Part shown: piece by piece, positions 6,717 through 13,363 of the stretch
Position numbering within the stretch: the first letter of the stretch is position 1
How the letters are laid out: every line of letters starts with the position of its first letter
Assembly: GCA_937901465.1 (NCBI GenBank)
Contig: CALGTU010000115.1
Span: 1-32,815, forward strand
Reading direction: 5' to 3'
Source of the DNA: an uncultured Clostridia bacterium
GTDB taxonomy: Bacteria; Bacillota; Clostridia; Oscillospirales; Ruminococcaceae
Length of the DNA stretch: 32,815 bases
Notes under the pieces: generated by a model
The model's input: only the letters and a program-made list of their open reading frames with translations
Told to the model about the DNA's origin: nothing
Database searches by the model: none
Position numbers and translations under genes: made by a program

Positions 6717-8081
6717 ATGAACTATTCTTCTCTCCGCGAAAAATATCCCGAGTTTTTGTTCAAGTCTTATTCAATAGAAGAAAGCGAAACAGAAATAAAG
6801 GTTTCTTATAATTTCGAAACTGTTTCTTTATGTGAATTTAACCCTTACTGGATATTTAAAAAGCCTGCGGAAAAATCCTTTGAAGGCAATAAAATTTTAG
6901 AAAAACTCATCTTTTCTCTCGGTATGGTTGAACTTATTTCTTACTGGAAAGCAACCTGTTCCCCTACTGTAAAAATCCTTTGCGGAAGTGTTTCGGAAAC
7001 GGAAGCAGAATGGTTCAAAAAGCTCTATTTTAAAGGGCTTGGTGAGTTTTTCTATATAAATAAAATCGAAGCCGACGAATCCGATTTTATGAATATTCTT
7101 TCAATGGGAAATCCTATAATTCCTATAGGAGAAAAGGTTTTTGGGAATAAAAATTTAATATCTATAGGTGGCGGAAAAGACAGCGTTGTTTCACTTGAAA
7201 CACTCTCTGAACGAAAAGAAGATAACTTCTGTTATATCATAAATCCCGATAAGGCAACAAAAGCAACCGCCGAAACGGGCGGATATAAAGATGATAAAAT
7301 CATCGCAGTTAAAAGAAGTTTAGACAGAAAAATAGTAGACCTTAACTCACAGGGATTTTTAAACGGACACACTCCTTTCTCGGCAATAGTTGCGTTTTCA
7401 TCGGTGATTTCGGCATATCTATGGGGTATTAAAAATGTCGTTCTTTCAAACGAAAACAGCGCTAACGAAAGCACAGTAAAGGGAACCGACATAAATCATC
7501 AGTATTCAAAAAGCTTTGAATTTGAGTGTGATTTCAGGGCTTTCGAAGAAAAATTTATCTCCTCAGGCGTTAATTATTTCAGCCTTTTAAGACCTTTATC
7601 TGAATTCCAGATTGCTAAATTCTTCTCTGAAAAATGCGAAGATTACCACTCGGTTTTCAGAAGTTGTAACCTTGGCGGAAAGACGGATTCATGGTGTTGC
7701 AACTGTCCTAAATGTCTTTTTATAACGATTATTTTAGCGCCGTTTTTATCCCACGATGAGATAAAAGAAATATTCGGCGAAAATCTTCTTACAAAAGAAA
7801 AAATGCTTTCGGATTATGATAAACTTTTAGGACTCTCACCAGAAAAGCCTTTTGAATGTGTCGGAATGAGAGAGGAAGTTGTTCTTTCTTCATATCTCAC
7901 ACTGAAAAAATATCAGGAAGAAAACAAGGATCTTCCACTTTTGATTTCGCATTTTGCTGAAATTATGGATAAAAATTACGACACAAAGGGAGAGTATCTG
8001 AAAACGATTTCACAATTTAATGAAAACAACAATCTCTCCCCCGATTTTGAAAAAATTTTAAGAGATAAATTCTCTCTTTAA
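6717..8081 (+). CDS. murL: UDP-MurNAc-L-Ala-L-Glu epimerase (MurL-like)
   Basis: A 454-residue protein that I assign to the MurL family. In that route MurD2 adds L-glutamate to UDP-MurNAc-L-alanine and MurL, using ATP, epimerises the terminal L-Glu to D-Glu. Visible marks are a PP-loop-like ATP site SIGGGKDS (149-156), the SNENSANES segment followed by INHQYSKSFEFE (about 244-270), and a Cys cluster WCCNCPKC (326-333). I recognise the family from these motifs and from its place directly before a MurD2-like ligase, 14 bases apart. It starts 14 bases after nadC with AAGGAG. The assignment rests on remembered motifs and context, not on a database search. The alternative is an uncharacterised PP-loop ATPase. 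Confidence 0.75.
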   Translation: MNYSSLREKYPEFLFKSYSIEESETEIKVSYNFETVSLCEFNPYWIFKKPAEKSFEGNKILEKLIFSLGMVELISYWKATCSPTVKILCGSVSETEAEWFKKLYFKGLGEFFYINKIEADESDFMNILSMGNPIIPIGEKVFGNKNLISIGGGKDSVVSLETLSERKEDNFCYIINPDKATKATAETGGYKDDKIIAVKRSLDRKIVDLNSQGFLNGHTPFSAIVAFSSVISAYLWGIKNVVLSNENSANESTVKGTDINHQYSKSFEFECDFRAFEEKFISSGVNYFSLLRPLSEFQIAKFFSEKCEDYHSVFRSCNLGGKTDSWCCNCPKCLFITIILAPFLSHDEIKEIFGENLLTKEKMLSDYDKLLGLSPEKPFECVGMREEVVLSSYLTLKKYQEENKDLPLLISHFAEIMDKNYDTKGEYLKTISQFNENNNLSPDFEKILRDKFSL

Positions 8082-8095
8082 AGAGGTTTTTTAAT

Positions 8096-9394
8096 ATGTT
8101 ATCACTTTTAAAAACACTTACCGAAAACAAATCCGTTGCGATTTTAGGGTTCGGAAGAGAGGGTAGGTCAACCTATAAAACCCTCGTAAAATCGGGCTCA
8201 AACGCAAAGATTACCATTCTTGATAAGTTCGATTTTGAAGATAAAAAAGACTTCCCCGTTTCTGTTTTAACGGGCGAAAACTATATGGATAATTTATCGC
8301 AATACGACCTTATTTTTAAAAGTCCCGGCGTTGTTATATCTGATGTTCCGCGTGAAAAAATAACTTCGCAGACGGAAATTTTCCTTAAAAAATACAGAGA
8401 TCAGGTAATAGGAATTACGGGAACAAAGGGCAAAAGCACAACAACAACCCTTATTCATCATATCCTTAAAGAAAAAAGAGGAAATGCGATTCTTGTCGGG
8501 AACATAGGTATCCCCGCTTTTGATAGAATCGATGAGATAAACGAAAACTCGGTTATCGTCTATGAGCTTTCTTGTCATCAGCTTGAGTTTGCGTCAGTTT
8601 CTCCGCATATTGCGATACTTTTAAACCTCTTTCCCGAACATTTAGACCATTACGGAACAATCGAAAAATATTACAACGCAAAGCGCAATATCTATCTTCA
8701 TCAGAACGAAAACGATATGCTTTTTGTTATGAAAAGATATCAGCCCAAGGGGATTAAATCGCAGATTATCTCGGTTTCAGATATGGGCGCAGACATAACT
8801 TTTTCTCGCGAGGCACTCACTTTCAAGGGCGAAAAAACACCTATCGAAAGAGACAAGTTTTCTCTTATAGGCGACCATAATCTTTATAATATTTCCGTTG
8901 CCTACGGCGTTTGCAGGACTCTGGGTGTTTCCGCTGAAGACATAATTTCTGCGGTTAAAACCTATAAATCGCTCCCCCATCGGCTTGAAGTTTTCCTTGA
9001 AAAAGACGGTGTCCGTTATATCGACGATTCGATTTCAACCGCTTGCGAAACAACAGTTCAGGGTGTTTTATCTATAGGCGATGTCGGGGTTTTAATCCTC
9101 GGCGGAATGGACAGAGGGATTGACTACGCTCCCCTTATTGAGTTTTTGAGAACGCAGAAAGTTCCTAATGTTATATGTATGTATGACAGCGGAAAGCGAA
9201 TTTTTGAGGAAGCGAAAGAAATCGAGGGCACAAATCTCGTGCTTGTTTCAGACCTTAAAGAAGCCTGCGATATGGCGAAAAAGCTTGTTAAATCGGGAAC
9301 ATCCTGCCTTCTCTCCCCCGCATCTGCAAGTTATGGAAACTTCAAGAACTTTGAAGAACGCGGAGAAAAGTTTAAAGAATATATCAAAGAATAA
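8096..9394 (+). CDS. murD2: UDP-MurNAc-L-Ala:L-Glu ligase (MurD2-like)
   Basis: A 432-residue Mur ligase of the MurD type acting in the cytoplasm on a peptidoglycan precursor. It has an N-terminal Rossmann-like domain (VAILGFGREGRSTY, 14-27), the ATP loop GTKGKSTTTT (109-118), a central domain with ELSCHQLE and LFPEHLDHYG, and probable carbamylated Lys196 in NAKRNIY. The C-terminal domain has GGMDRG and LLSPASASYGNFKNFEERG. Where ordinary MurD usually reads NDSKATN, this protein has DDSIST (310-315). I recall that as typical of MurD2, which uses L-Glu; with the MurL-like gene next door this favours MurD2 over standard MurD. Start at 8096 follows AAAGAGG. Confidence 0.75.
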   Translation: MLSLLKTLTENKSVAILGFGREGRSTYKTLVKSGSNAKITILDKFDFEDKKDFPVSVLTGENYMDNLSQYDLIFKSPGVVISDVPREKITSQTEIFLKKYRDQVIGITGTKGKSTTTTLIHHILKEKRGNAILVGNIGIPAFDRIDEINENSVIVYELSCHQLEFASVSPHIAILLNLFPEHLDHYGTIEKYYNAKRNIYLHQNENDMLFVMKRYQPKGIKSQIISVSDMGADITFSREALTFKGEKTPIERDKFSLIGDHNLYNISVAYGVCRTLGVSAEDIISAVKTYKSLPHRLEVFLEKDGVRYIDDSISTACETTVQGVLSIGDVGVLILGGMDRGIDYAPLIEFLRTQKVPNVICMYDSGKRIFEEAKEIEGTNLVLVSDLKEACDMAKKLVKSGTSCLLSPASASYGNFKNFEERGEKFKEYIKE

Positions 9395-9397
9395 AAG

Positions 9398-9427
9398 AAA
9401 AGGACAGCTTAAAAGCTGTCCTTTTTC
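9398..9427 (+). terminator. Terminator of the nadBC-murL-murD2 operon
   Basis: AAAGGACAGCTT and AAGCTGTCCTTTTT form a strong stem with a very small loop, followed by a T run. It starts a few bases after the murD2 stop codon. Confidence 0.9.
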
Positions 9428-9487
9428 TGTTTTGTCGGTTAGTCTTAAAACAAATTACGAAACGAATTGTCCCGTGCGGTCACGCAC

Positions 9488-9503
9488 TGTTCCACGTGGA
9501 ACA
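9488..9503. promoter_or_regulatory. parS site 1 (perfect palindrome)
   Basis: TGTTCCACGTGGAACA is a perfect 16-base palindrome matching the ParB/Spo0J binding site parS (family form TGTTNCACGTGNAACA). It ends one base before the -35 box of the next gene, so bound or spreading ParB could repress that promoter. It is the only intergenic copy of the four here. Confidence 0.85.
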
Positions 9504-9504
9504 G

Positions 9505-9533
9505 TTGACTTTAAAAAAGAAAGATGATATAAT
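9505..9533 (+). promoter_or_regulatory. Sigma-A promoter of the repeat lipoprotein gene
   Basis: TTGACT (9505-9510), 17-base spacer, TATAAT (9528-9533). It abuts parS site 1 on its upstream side. Confidence 0.8.
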
Positions 9534-9578
9534 TTGACCACAGACATAAAATCCATTGTAAGTAAAGGAGAGATGAAA

Positions 9579-10052
9579 ATGAAGAAATTTATAACAATAC
9601 TTGCTATCCTTGCGATGATTTTTATGATGACTGCTTGTGAAAGCACGATAGTAAACAAAACAACCATTCCCGCTACAAAAGTAAACGAAACAATCCTGCC
9701 CGATGGTTCAAAAACAGAAAAAATAAACAGAGGCGACGGTTATTACTATATAAATGAATACGACCCCGACGGAAATCAGATAAAATCAAGTTGTTATACC
9801 GATGAGGGAATACTTGATTTTTACTCTACAGTCGAATACGATTCAGAAGGAAACAGCATAAAAGTAAGTACACACAATGCCGACGGAACGCTTAAATTTT
9901 ACCATACATCTGAATATGATTCAGTCGGAAATAAGATAAAGGACAGCGAATATAACGCTGACGGAACTCTTCAGGTTGTTTTTGAATACGATTCAGAAGG
10001 AAACCATATAAAAACAAGCGAATATAATCCCGACGGAACACTTATAGAATAA
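9579..10052 (+). CDS. Small lipoprotein with YD-like tandem repeats
   Basis: A predicted surface lipoprotein of 157 residues. The N-terminus MKKFITILAILAMIFMM is a signal peptide ending in the lipobox MTAC, so the mature protein would be lipid-anchored at the cysteine. After a Thr-rich linker come about four tandem units of some 23-25 residues with the pattern E-Y-D-x-x-G-N-x-I-K-x-S-x-Y-N-x-D-G-T-L. These resemble the YD repeats found in wall-associated proteins and Rhs toxins, here without any toxin domain. The start at 9579 is chosen because AAGGAG lies eight bases upstream; ATG 9573 is too close to it, and the frame is open back to 9534. It has its own promoter and terminator. The function is unknown. 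Confidence 0.8.
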   Translation: MKKFITILAILAMIFMMTACESTIVNKTTIPATKVNETILPDGSKTEKINRGDGYYYINEYDPDGNQIKSSCYTDEGILDFYSTVEYDSEGNSIKVSTHNADGTLKFYHTSEYDSVGNKIKDSEYNADGTLQVVFEYDSEGNHIKTSEYNPDGTLIE

Positions 10053-10055
10053 ACC

Positions 10056-10083
10056 AAAACCCCCGAAAAATCGGGGGTTTTAC
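10056..10083 (+). terminator. Terminator of the repeat lipoprotein gene
   Basis: AAAACCCCCGA, loop AAAA, TCGGGGGTTTT: a perfect 11-base stem ending in a short T run just after the stop codon. Confidence 0.85.
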
Positions 10084-10121
10084 TATTATCAAGAGTGTAT
10101 TTAAGTCTGTTCCCAACATCA

Positions 10122-10231
10122 CCATAAAACGAAAAGACCATGCTTTATACAAGGCAAACGAGCGACGGCATACGAGGGTATTCCGAGCGAGTTTAACGCA
10201 GTAGAAAGTGCGGGATTTCTCGTTTTATAAA
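10122..10231. repeat. Intergenic repeat, copy 1
   Basis: This copy shares about 80 percent of bases over some 88 positions (10141-10228) with the copy at 12869-12999, in the same orientation. The shared core includes AGGCAAACGAGCGA, TATTCCGAGCGAGTTTAACG and AGAAAGTGC. The ends here are inverted: ATAAAACGA (10124-10132) and TCGTTTTAT (10220-10228). A central hairpin GGCATAC/GTATTCC keeps its pairing with different bases in the other copy. The right end contains the stop codon of rsmG. Confidence 0.7.
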
Positions 10232-10923
10232 GGGCTTTTCTTTATCTTCCCTGCGTCTCTGGGATATTTCTTCGGCGTTTCTTTAACCTTTTCTATAACG
10301 ATAAGTCTGCGGTTGTCGCCCGAGGGGAGAGAATAGTTCCACGTGGAACATATCTTTCCGCCGAGGATTTCTACCGCCTTTTCAGCGTCCTCTGCGTTTT
10401 CGTTAGGGCCTTTGAGCGCTAAAAACTTTCCGCCGACTTTTACAAACGGCAGGCAGTATTCACACAAAACGGGTAATGGTGCTACCGCTCTCGCTGTTGC
10501 GATATCAAACTTCTCGCGAAGTTCGGGATTTTTTCCGCCGTCTTCTGCACGAGAATGGATACAATCGGCTGAAAGCCCGAGTTTATCCGAAACCTCAGAG
10601 AGAAAGTTTATTCTTTTATTAAGGCTATCGAGCAAGGTTATCTCAATATCCTCACGAAAAATCTTCATCGGAATAGCAGGAAATCCTGCGCCCGTTCCTA
10701 CATCTATCAGTGATGTTCCACGTGGAACATCGAGTTTTGTGAGCGGAAGAACGCTATCCAAGAAGTGTTTTTCGGCTATCCCCTCATCGTCGGTAATGGC
10801 GGTGAGGTTTATTTTTTCGTTCCACTCTACGAGCATTTCTGCGTAAGTTTTAAAGTTTTCAATCTGAATATCAGAAAGAGTCAGATTCTCTTTTGCAAAG
10901 ATTTCACGGAGTTTAGTTTTCAT
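10225..10923 (-). CDS. rsmG: 16S rRNA (guanine-N7) methyltransferase G
   Basis: A 232-residue SAM-dependent methyltransferase (formerly gidB) that methylates a guanine in the 530 loop of 16S rRNA. The SAM site is LIDVGTGAGFPAIPMKI (about 73-89). Other family segments are the N-terminal VEWNEKINLTAITDDEGI..KHFLDS, SRAEDGG, and FDIATARAVAPLPVLCEYCLPFVKVGG followed by LALKGP. The start at 10923 has GGAGGAAACAG upstream and overlaps the end of mnmG by 11 bases, so the two are translationally coupled. The frame is open 27 codons further but that stretch is mnmG in another frame. Two parS-type sites lie inside the gene. Its stop codon falls within the intergenic repeat copy 1, so the last residues (KIKKSPL) come from the repeat. 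Confidence 0.95.
   Translation of the reverse strand: MKTKLREIFAKENLTLSDIQIENFKTYAEMLVEWNEKINLTAITDDEGIAEKHFLDSVLPLTKLDVPRGTSLIDVGTGAGFPAIPMKIFREDIEITLLDSLNKRINFLSEVSDKLGLSADCIHSRAEDGGKNPELREKFDIATARAVAPLPVLCEYCLPFVKVGGKFLALKGPNENAEDAEKAVEILGGKICSTWNYSLPSGDNRRLIVIEKVKETPKKYPRDAGKIKKSPL
10335..10350. promoter_or_regulatory. parS-like site 2 inside rsmG
   Basis: AGTTCCACGTGGAACA matches the palindromic parS at 15 of 16 positions (A for T at the first base). It is embedded in coding sequence near the 3' end of rsmG. Confidence 0.75.
10714..10729. promoter_or_regulatory. parS site 3 inside rsmG (perfect palindrome)
   Basis: TGTTCCACGTGGAACA is identical to site 1 and extends to a 20-base perfect palindrome, 10712-10731. 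It encodes the DVPRGTS segment of RsmG. Confidence 0.85.
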
Positions 10924-12796
10924 TTCTGTTTCCTCCACTAAGCCATACGAGAAGTACCGAAATATCAGCAGGTGAAACACCCGATATTCTTCCCGCCTGA
11001 GCAACGCTCATGGGCTTAACCTTGTTGAGCTTTTCGATTGCTTCAAGGCGAAGTCCCCTTATCTGCGAATAATCAAGGTCTTCAGGAAGAGCCTTTTTCT
11101 CAAGCTTTCTCATCTGTTCAATCTGTTCGTTCTGCTTTGCGATATAGCCGTCATACTTTATTTTAAGTTCAACCTGTTCCTTTATTTCATAGGGGAGTTC
11201 TTCCCTCTTCTTATCAAACGGCGCAAAATCGGCATAAAACATCTGTGGGCGACGGATAAGGTCTGAAAGACGGACACCCGTTGTAATAGGCGATGTTCCA
11301 CGTGAAACCAGAAGTTCATTGAGTTCATCAGAGGGACGGATTGTTGTTTTTGTAACTCTGTAAAGCTCTTCTTTAATCATCTCTTCTTTTTTAAGGAACT
11401 CTTCGTAACGCTCGTCTGAAATAAGCCCTATATTATGCCCTATCTCTGTAAGTCTTTCGTCGGCATTATCCTGACGGAGCACAAGACGGTATTCGCTTCG
11501 TGATGTCATCATTCGGTATGGGTCAGAACAGCCCTTTGTAACAAGGTCGTCAATTAAAGTTCCGATATAAGAAGAGGCTCTGTCGAGAGTTATCATCTCT
11601 TCGCCCTTTATCAGTTTTACGGCATTTATACCTGCTATAAGACCCTGCGCAGCGGCTTCTTCATAGCCTGATGTTCCGTTGAACTGGCCTGCACCGAAAA
11701 GTCCCTTAACGGCTTTCATTTCGAGGGTATGGCGCATAGCGAGAGGGTCAACGCAGTCGTATTCGATAGCATAAGCGGGACGCATAATCTCAACATTTTC
11801 GAGCCCCTTTATTGTGCGCAGGAATTTAAGCTGAACATCTTCGGGGAGCGATGACGACATTCCCTGAAGATAGTATTCATCGGTATCAAGCCCCATAGGT
11901 TCAATGAAAAGCTGATGGCGGGGTTTTTCTGAAAAACGGACAATTTTGTCCTCAATAGACGGACAATAGCGAGGGCCAACGCCCTCAATCTTTCCGCTGT
12001 AAAGTGGACTTCTATGTAAATTTTCTAAAATTACTTTGTGGGTTTCTTCATTTGTATAAGCTATGTAACAAGAAACTTTGTTCTCAAGACCCTCTCTGTT
12101 TGTTTCAAAAGAGAAAGGCTGAATGTTGCTGTCACCCTCCTGTTTTTCGAGGATTTCGAAGTTTATACTTCTTTTATGGACTCTCGCGGGTGTTCCCGTT
12201 TTAAATCTTCTCATCGGAAGTCCCAATGCTTTAAGGCTTTCAGTAAGGCGAACGGGAGCGATAACATTATCCGCACCGCTTTCATAAGAAGTTTCGCCGA
12301 TGTGGATAAGTCCGCGGAGATATGTCCCTGTAGCGAGGACAACTGCACCAACCTTATAAACCGCGCCGAGCTTTGTTACAACCTCGGTTACCCTGCCGTT
12401 TTCGGCTCTTACTTCTGTGATTTCGGCCTGCTTTATGTCGAGAAGAGGGGTGTCCTCACAGATTTTTTTCATATAGGAATGGTATTTCATTCTGTCTGCC
12501 TGAACGCGAAGACTATGAACGGCGGGGCCTTTGCCTGCGTTGAGCATTCTGCTCTGAATAAAGCAAGCGTCCGCCGCCCTGCCCATTTCTCCGCCTAAAG
12601 CGTCGATTTCACGGACAAGGTGACCTTTTGCCGTTCCGCCGATTGAGGGGTTACAGGGCATATTTGCGATTGTATCGAGAGATATAGTGAAGAGTGCGGT
12701 TTTGCAGCCAAGACGTGCCGCAGCAAGTGCCGCTTCAACGCCTGCGTGCCCCGCACCGACTATTGCTATATCGTAATTTTCCATTTCATAGTTCAT
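10913..12796 (-). CDS. mnmG: tRNA uridine 5-carboxymethylaminomethyl modification enzyme
   Basis: A 627-residue FAD protein (formerly gidA). With MnmE it modifies C5 of the wobble uridine in some tRNAs. The FAD-binding IAIVGAGHAGVEAALAAARLG starts at about residue 10. NMPCNPSIGGTAKGHLVREIDALGG, MLNAGKGPAVHSLRVQADR, ATGTYLRGLIHIG, PRYCPSIEDKIVRF and the C-terminal IRGLRLEAIEKLNKVKP..AGRISGVSPADISVLLVWL are hallmarks. Length is normal and complete. Start at 12796 has only a weak ribosome site (AGAGAA); the ATG four codons downstream is possible. It overlaps rsmG. The partner gene mnmE, usually next to mnmG in Firmicutes, is not in the window. One parS-like site lies within the gene. Confidence 0.97.
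   Translation of the reverse strand: MNYEMENYDIAIVGAGHAGVEAALAAARLGCKTALFTISLDTIANMPCNPSIGGTAKGHLVREIDALGGEMGRAADACFIQSRMLNAGKGPAVHSLRVQADRMKYHSYMKKICEDTPLLDIKQAEITEVRAENGRVTEVVTKLGAVYKVGAVVLATGTYLRGLIHIGETSYESGADNVIAPVRLTESLKALGLPMRRFKTGTPARVHKRSINFEILEKQEGDSNIQPFSFETNREGLENKVSCYIAYTNEETHKVILENLHRSPLYSGKIEGVGPRYCPSIEDKIVRFSEKPRHQLFIEPMGLDTDEYYLQGMSSSLPEDVQLKFLRTIKGLENVEIMRPAYAIEYDCVDPLAMRHTLEMKAVKGLFGAGQFNGTSGYEEAAAQGLIAGINAVKLIKGEEMITLDRASSYIGTLIDDLVTKGCSDPYRMMTSRSEYRLVLRQDNADERLTEIGHNIGLISDERYEEFLKKEEMIKEELYRVTKTTIRPSDELNELLVSRGTSPITTGVRLSDLIRRPQMFYADFAPFDKKREELPYEIKEQVELKIKYDGYIAKQNEQIEQMRKLEKKALPEDLDYSQIRGLRLEAIEKLNKVKPMSVAQAGRISGVSPADISVLLVWLSGGNRNEN
11294..11309. promoter_or_regulatory. 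parS-like site 4 inside mnmG
   Basis: TGTTCCACGTGAAACC keeps the CACGTG core and the left half-site. The right half differs at two positions from the palindrome at 10714, one of them (GAAAC) being the common Bacillus parS variant. It encodes the VSRGTS segment of MnmG. Confidence 0.6.
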
Positions 12797-12868
12797 AAAA
12801 ATTCTCTTTTCTTAAAGATGATTCCACAGAGCCGTGGAGGCGTATTCCGAAAGCGAAAAAGGTTGCTT

Positions 12869-12999
12869 CCATAAAACGAAAAGACGCGGTTTACCGAAAA
12901 CGAAAAAGATTGTGCTTTATGCTAGGCAAACGAGCGAAGGAATATGCGGATATTCCGAGCGAGTTTAACGACGCAGAAAGTGCAAGATTTTTGCTTTAT
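12869..12999. repeat. Intergenic repeat, copy 2
   Basis: This is the second copy of the repeat seen at 10122-10231, same orientation, with an insertion of about 30 bases after the opening CCATAAAACGAAAAGAC. The core 12913-12999 matches closely. The central hairpin GGAATA/TATTCC differs in sequence from the first copy but is still paired. It occupies the space between mnmG and the polyamine promoter, where mnmG's own promoter would be expected. Confidence 0.7.
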
Positions 13000-13030
13000 A
13001 TTAATTTTTTTTAAACTTTTCCGACAAGTA

Positions 13031-13062
13031 TTGACATTTTTTCTTTATTATGATAGTATAAT
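13031..13062 (+). promoter_or_regulatory. Promoter of the polyamine operon
   Basis: TTGACA (13031-13036) is followed by a perfect TATAAT (13057-13062), but the spacer would be 20 bases. TAGTAT at 13054-13059 gives a 17-base spacer with a poorer box. A start just after this point would put the 5' hairpin of the leader at the very beginning of the transcript. Confidence 0.6.
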
Positions 13063-13338
13063 CCTGTTGTTAAAGACAACAGGACCGTCTTCTGCAATAG
13101 CAGAAGAAAAGCCCATACGGACAGGCGGGTCAGATGCCGAAGCGATGATTTCATCGCATTATTGATTGGGTTAAAAGCCCAAATTTTATAAGATGATAAC
13201 TTTATAATCAGAAAGTCACTTGTGAAACGGTCAATAAGGTATAATCGGCAGTAGTGTCCGAAAGAAAAATACAGCCTAAGGGGCTGTTATTTCGCGTTAT
13301 TGACAGCAGGTTGCTTTTATGACAACCTGCTTTTTTAT
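13063..13338 (+). ncRNA. Structured leader of the polyamine operon, candidate riboswitch or attenuator
   Basis: About 270 bases lie between promoter and terminator with at least five clear hairpins. They are CCTGTTGT/ACAACAGG (13063-13083), TCTTCTGC/GCAGAAGA with loop AATA (13088-13107), GCGATGA/TCATCGC (near 13141-13156), TTGGG/CCCAA just after it, and ACAGCC/GGCTGT (13271-13287). An intrinsic terminator then sits directly before the first gene. The terminator arms resemble the 5' hairpin, which hints at alternative pairing. I do not recognise a known riboswitch: lysine, guanidine-I, SAM and T-box signatures are absent. Ligand sensing, for example of a polyamine or arginine, is inference from context. 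Confidence 0.55.
13306..13338 (+). terminator. Attenuator terminator before the arginine decarboxylase gene
   Basis: GCAGGTTG (13306-13313) and CAACCTGC (13323-13330) are followed by TTTTTTATTTTT. It ends about 25 bases before the start codon at 13364, so operon expression must depend on read-through or antitermination. Confidence 0.85.
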
Positions 13339-13363
13339 TTTTCTTGGATTGGAAAGATGCAGA

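Noticed and set aside
10225..11004. Longer rsmG starting 27 codons upstream
   Set aside because: The extra part is the mnmG 3' end in another frame; the ATG at 10923 has the ribosome site and gives the normal protein length.
12292..12306. DnaA-box-like TGTGGATAA inside mnmG, and TTATCCACT near 31898
   Set aside because: Isolated copies with no cluster or AT-rich unwinding region; no replication origin can be called in the window.
13134..13148. Tiny leader frame M-P-K-R before the polyamine operon
   Set aside because: Four codons with a poor ribosome site; too short to support a stalling-peptide claim without conservation data.
13081..13160. Resemblance of the leader to a lysine riboswitch or SRP RNA (GCCGAAGC, GGGTCAG)
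   Set aside because: Only a few bases agree; the AGAGGTGC start of the lysine motif and the SRP core GGAAGNAGCA are absent.
13319..13363. Upstream ATG for the arginine decarboxylase
   Set aside because: It falls inside the attenuator hairpin and adds a hydrophobic stretch not seen in this enzyme family.
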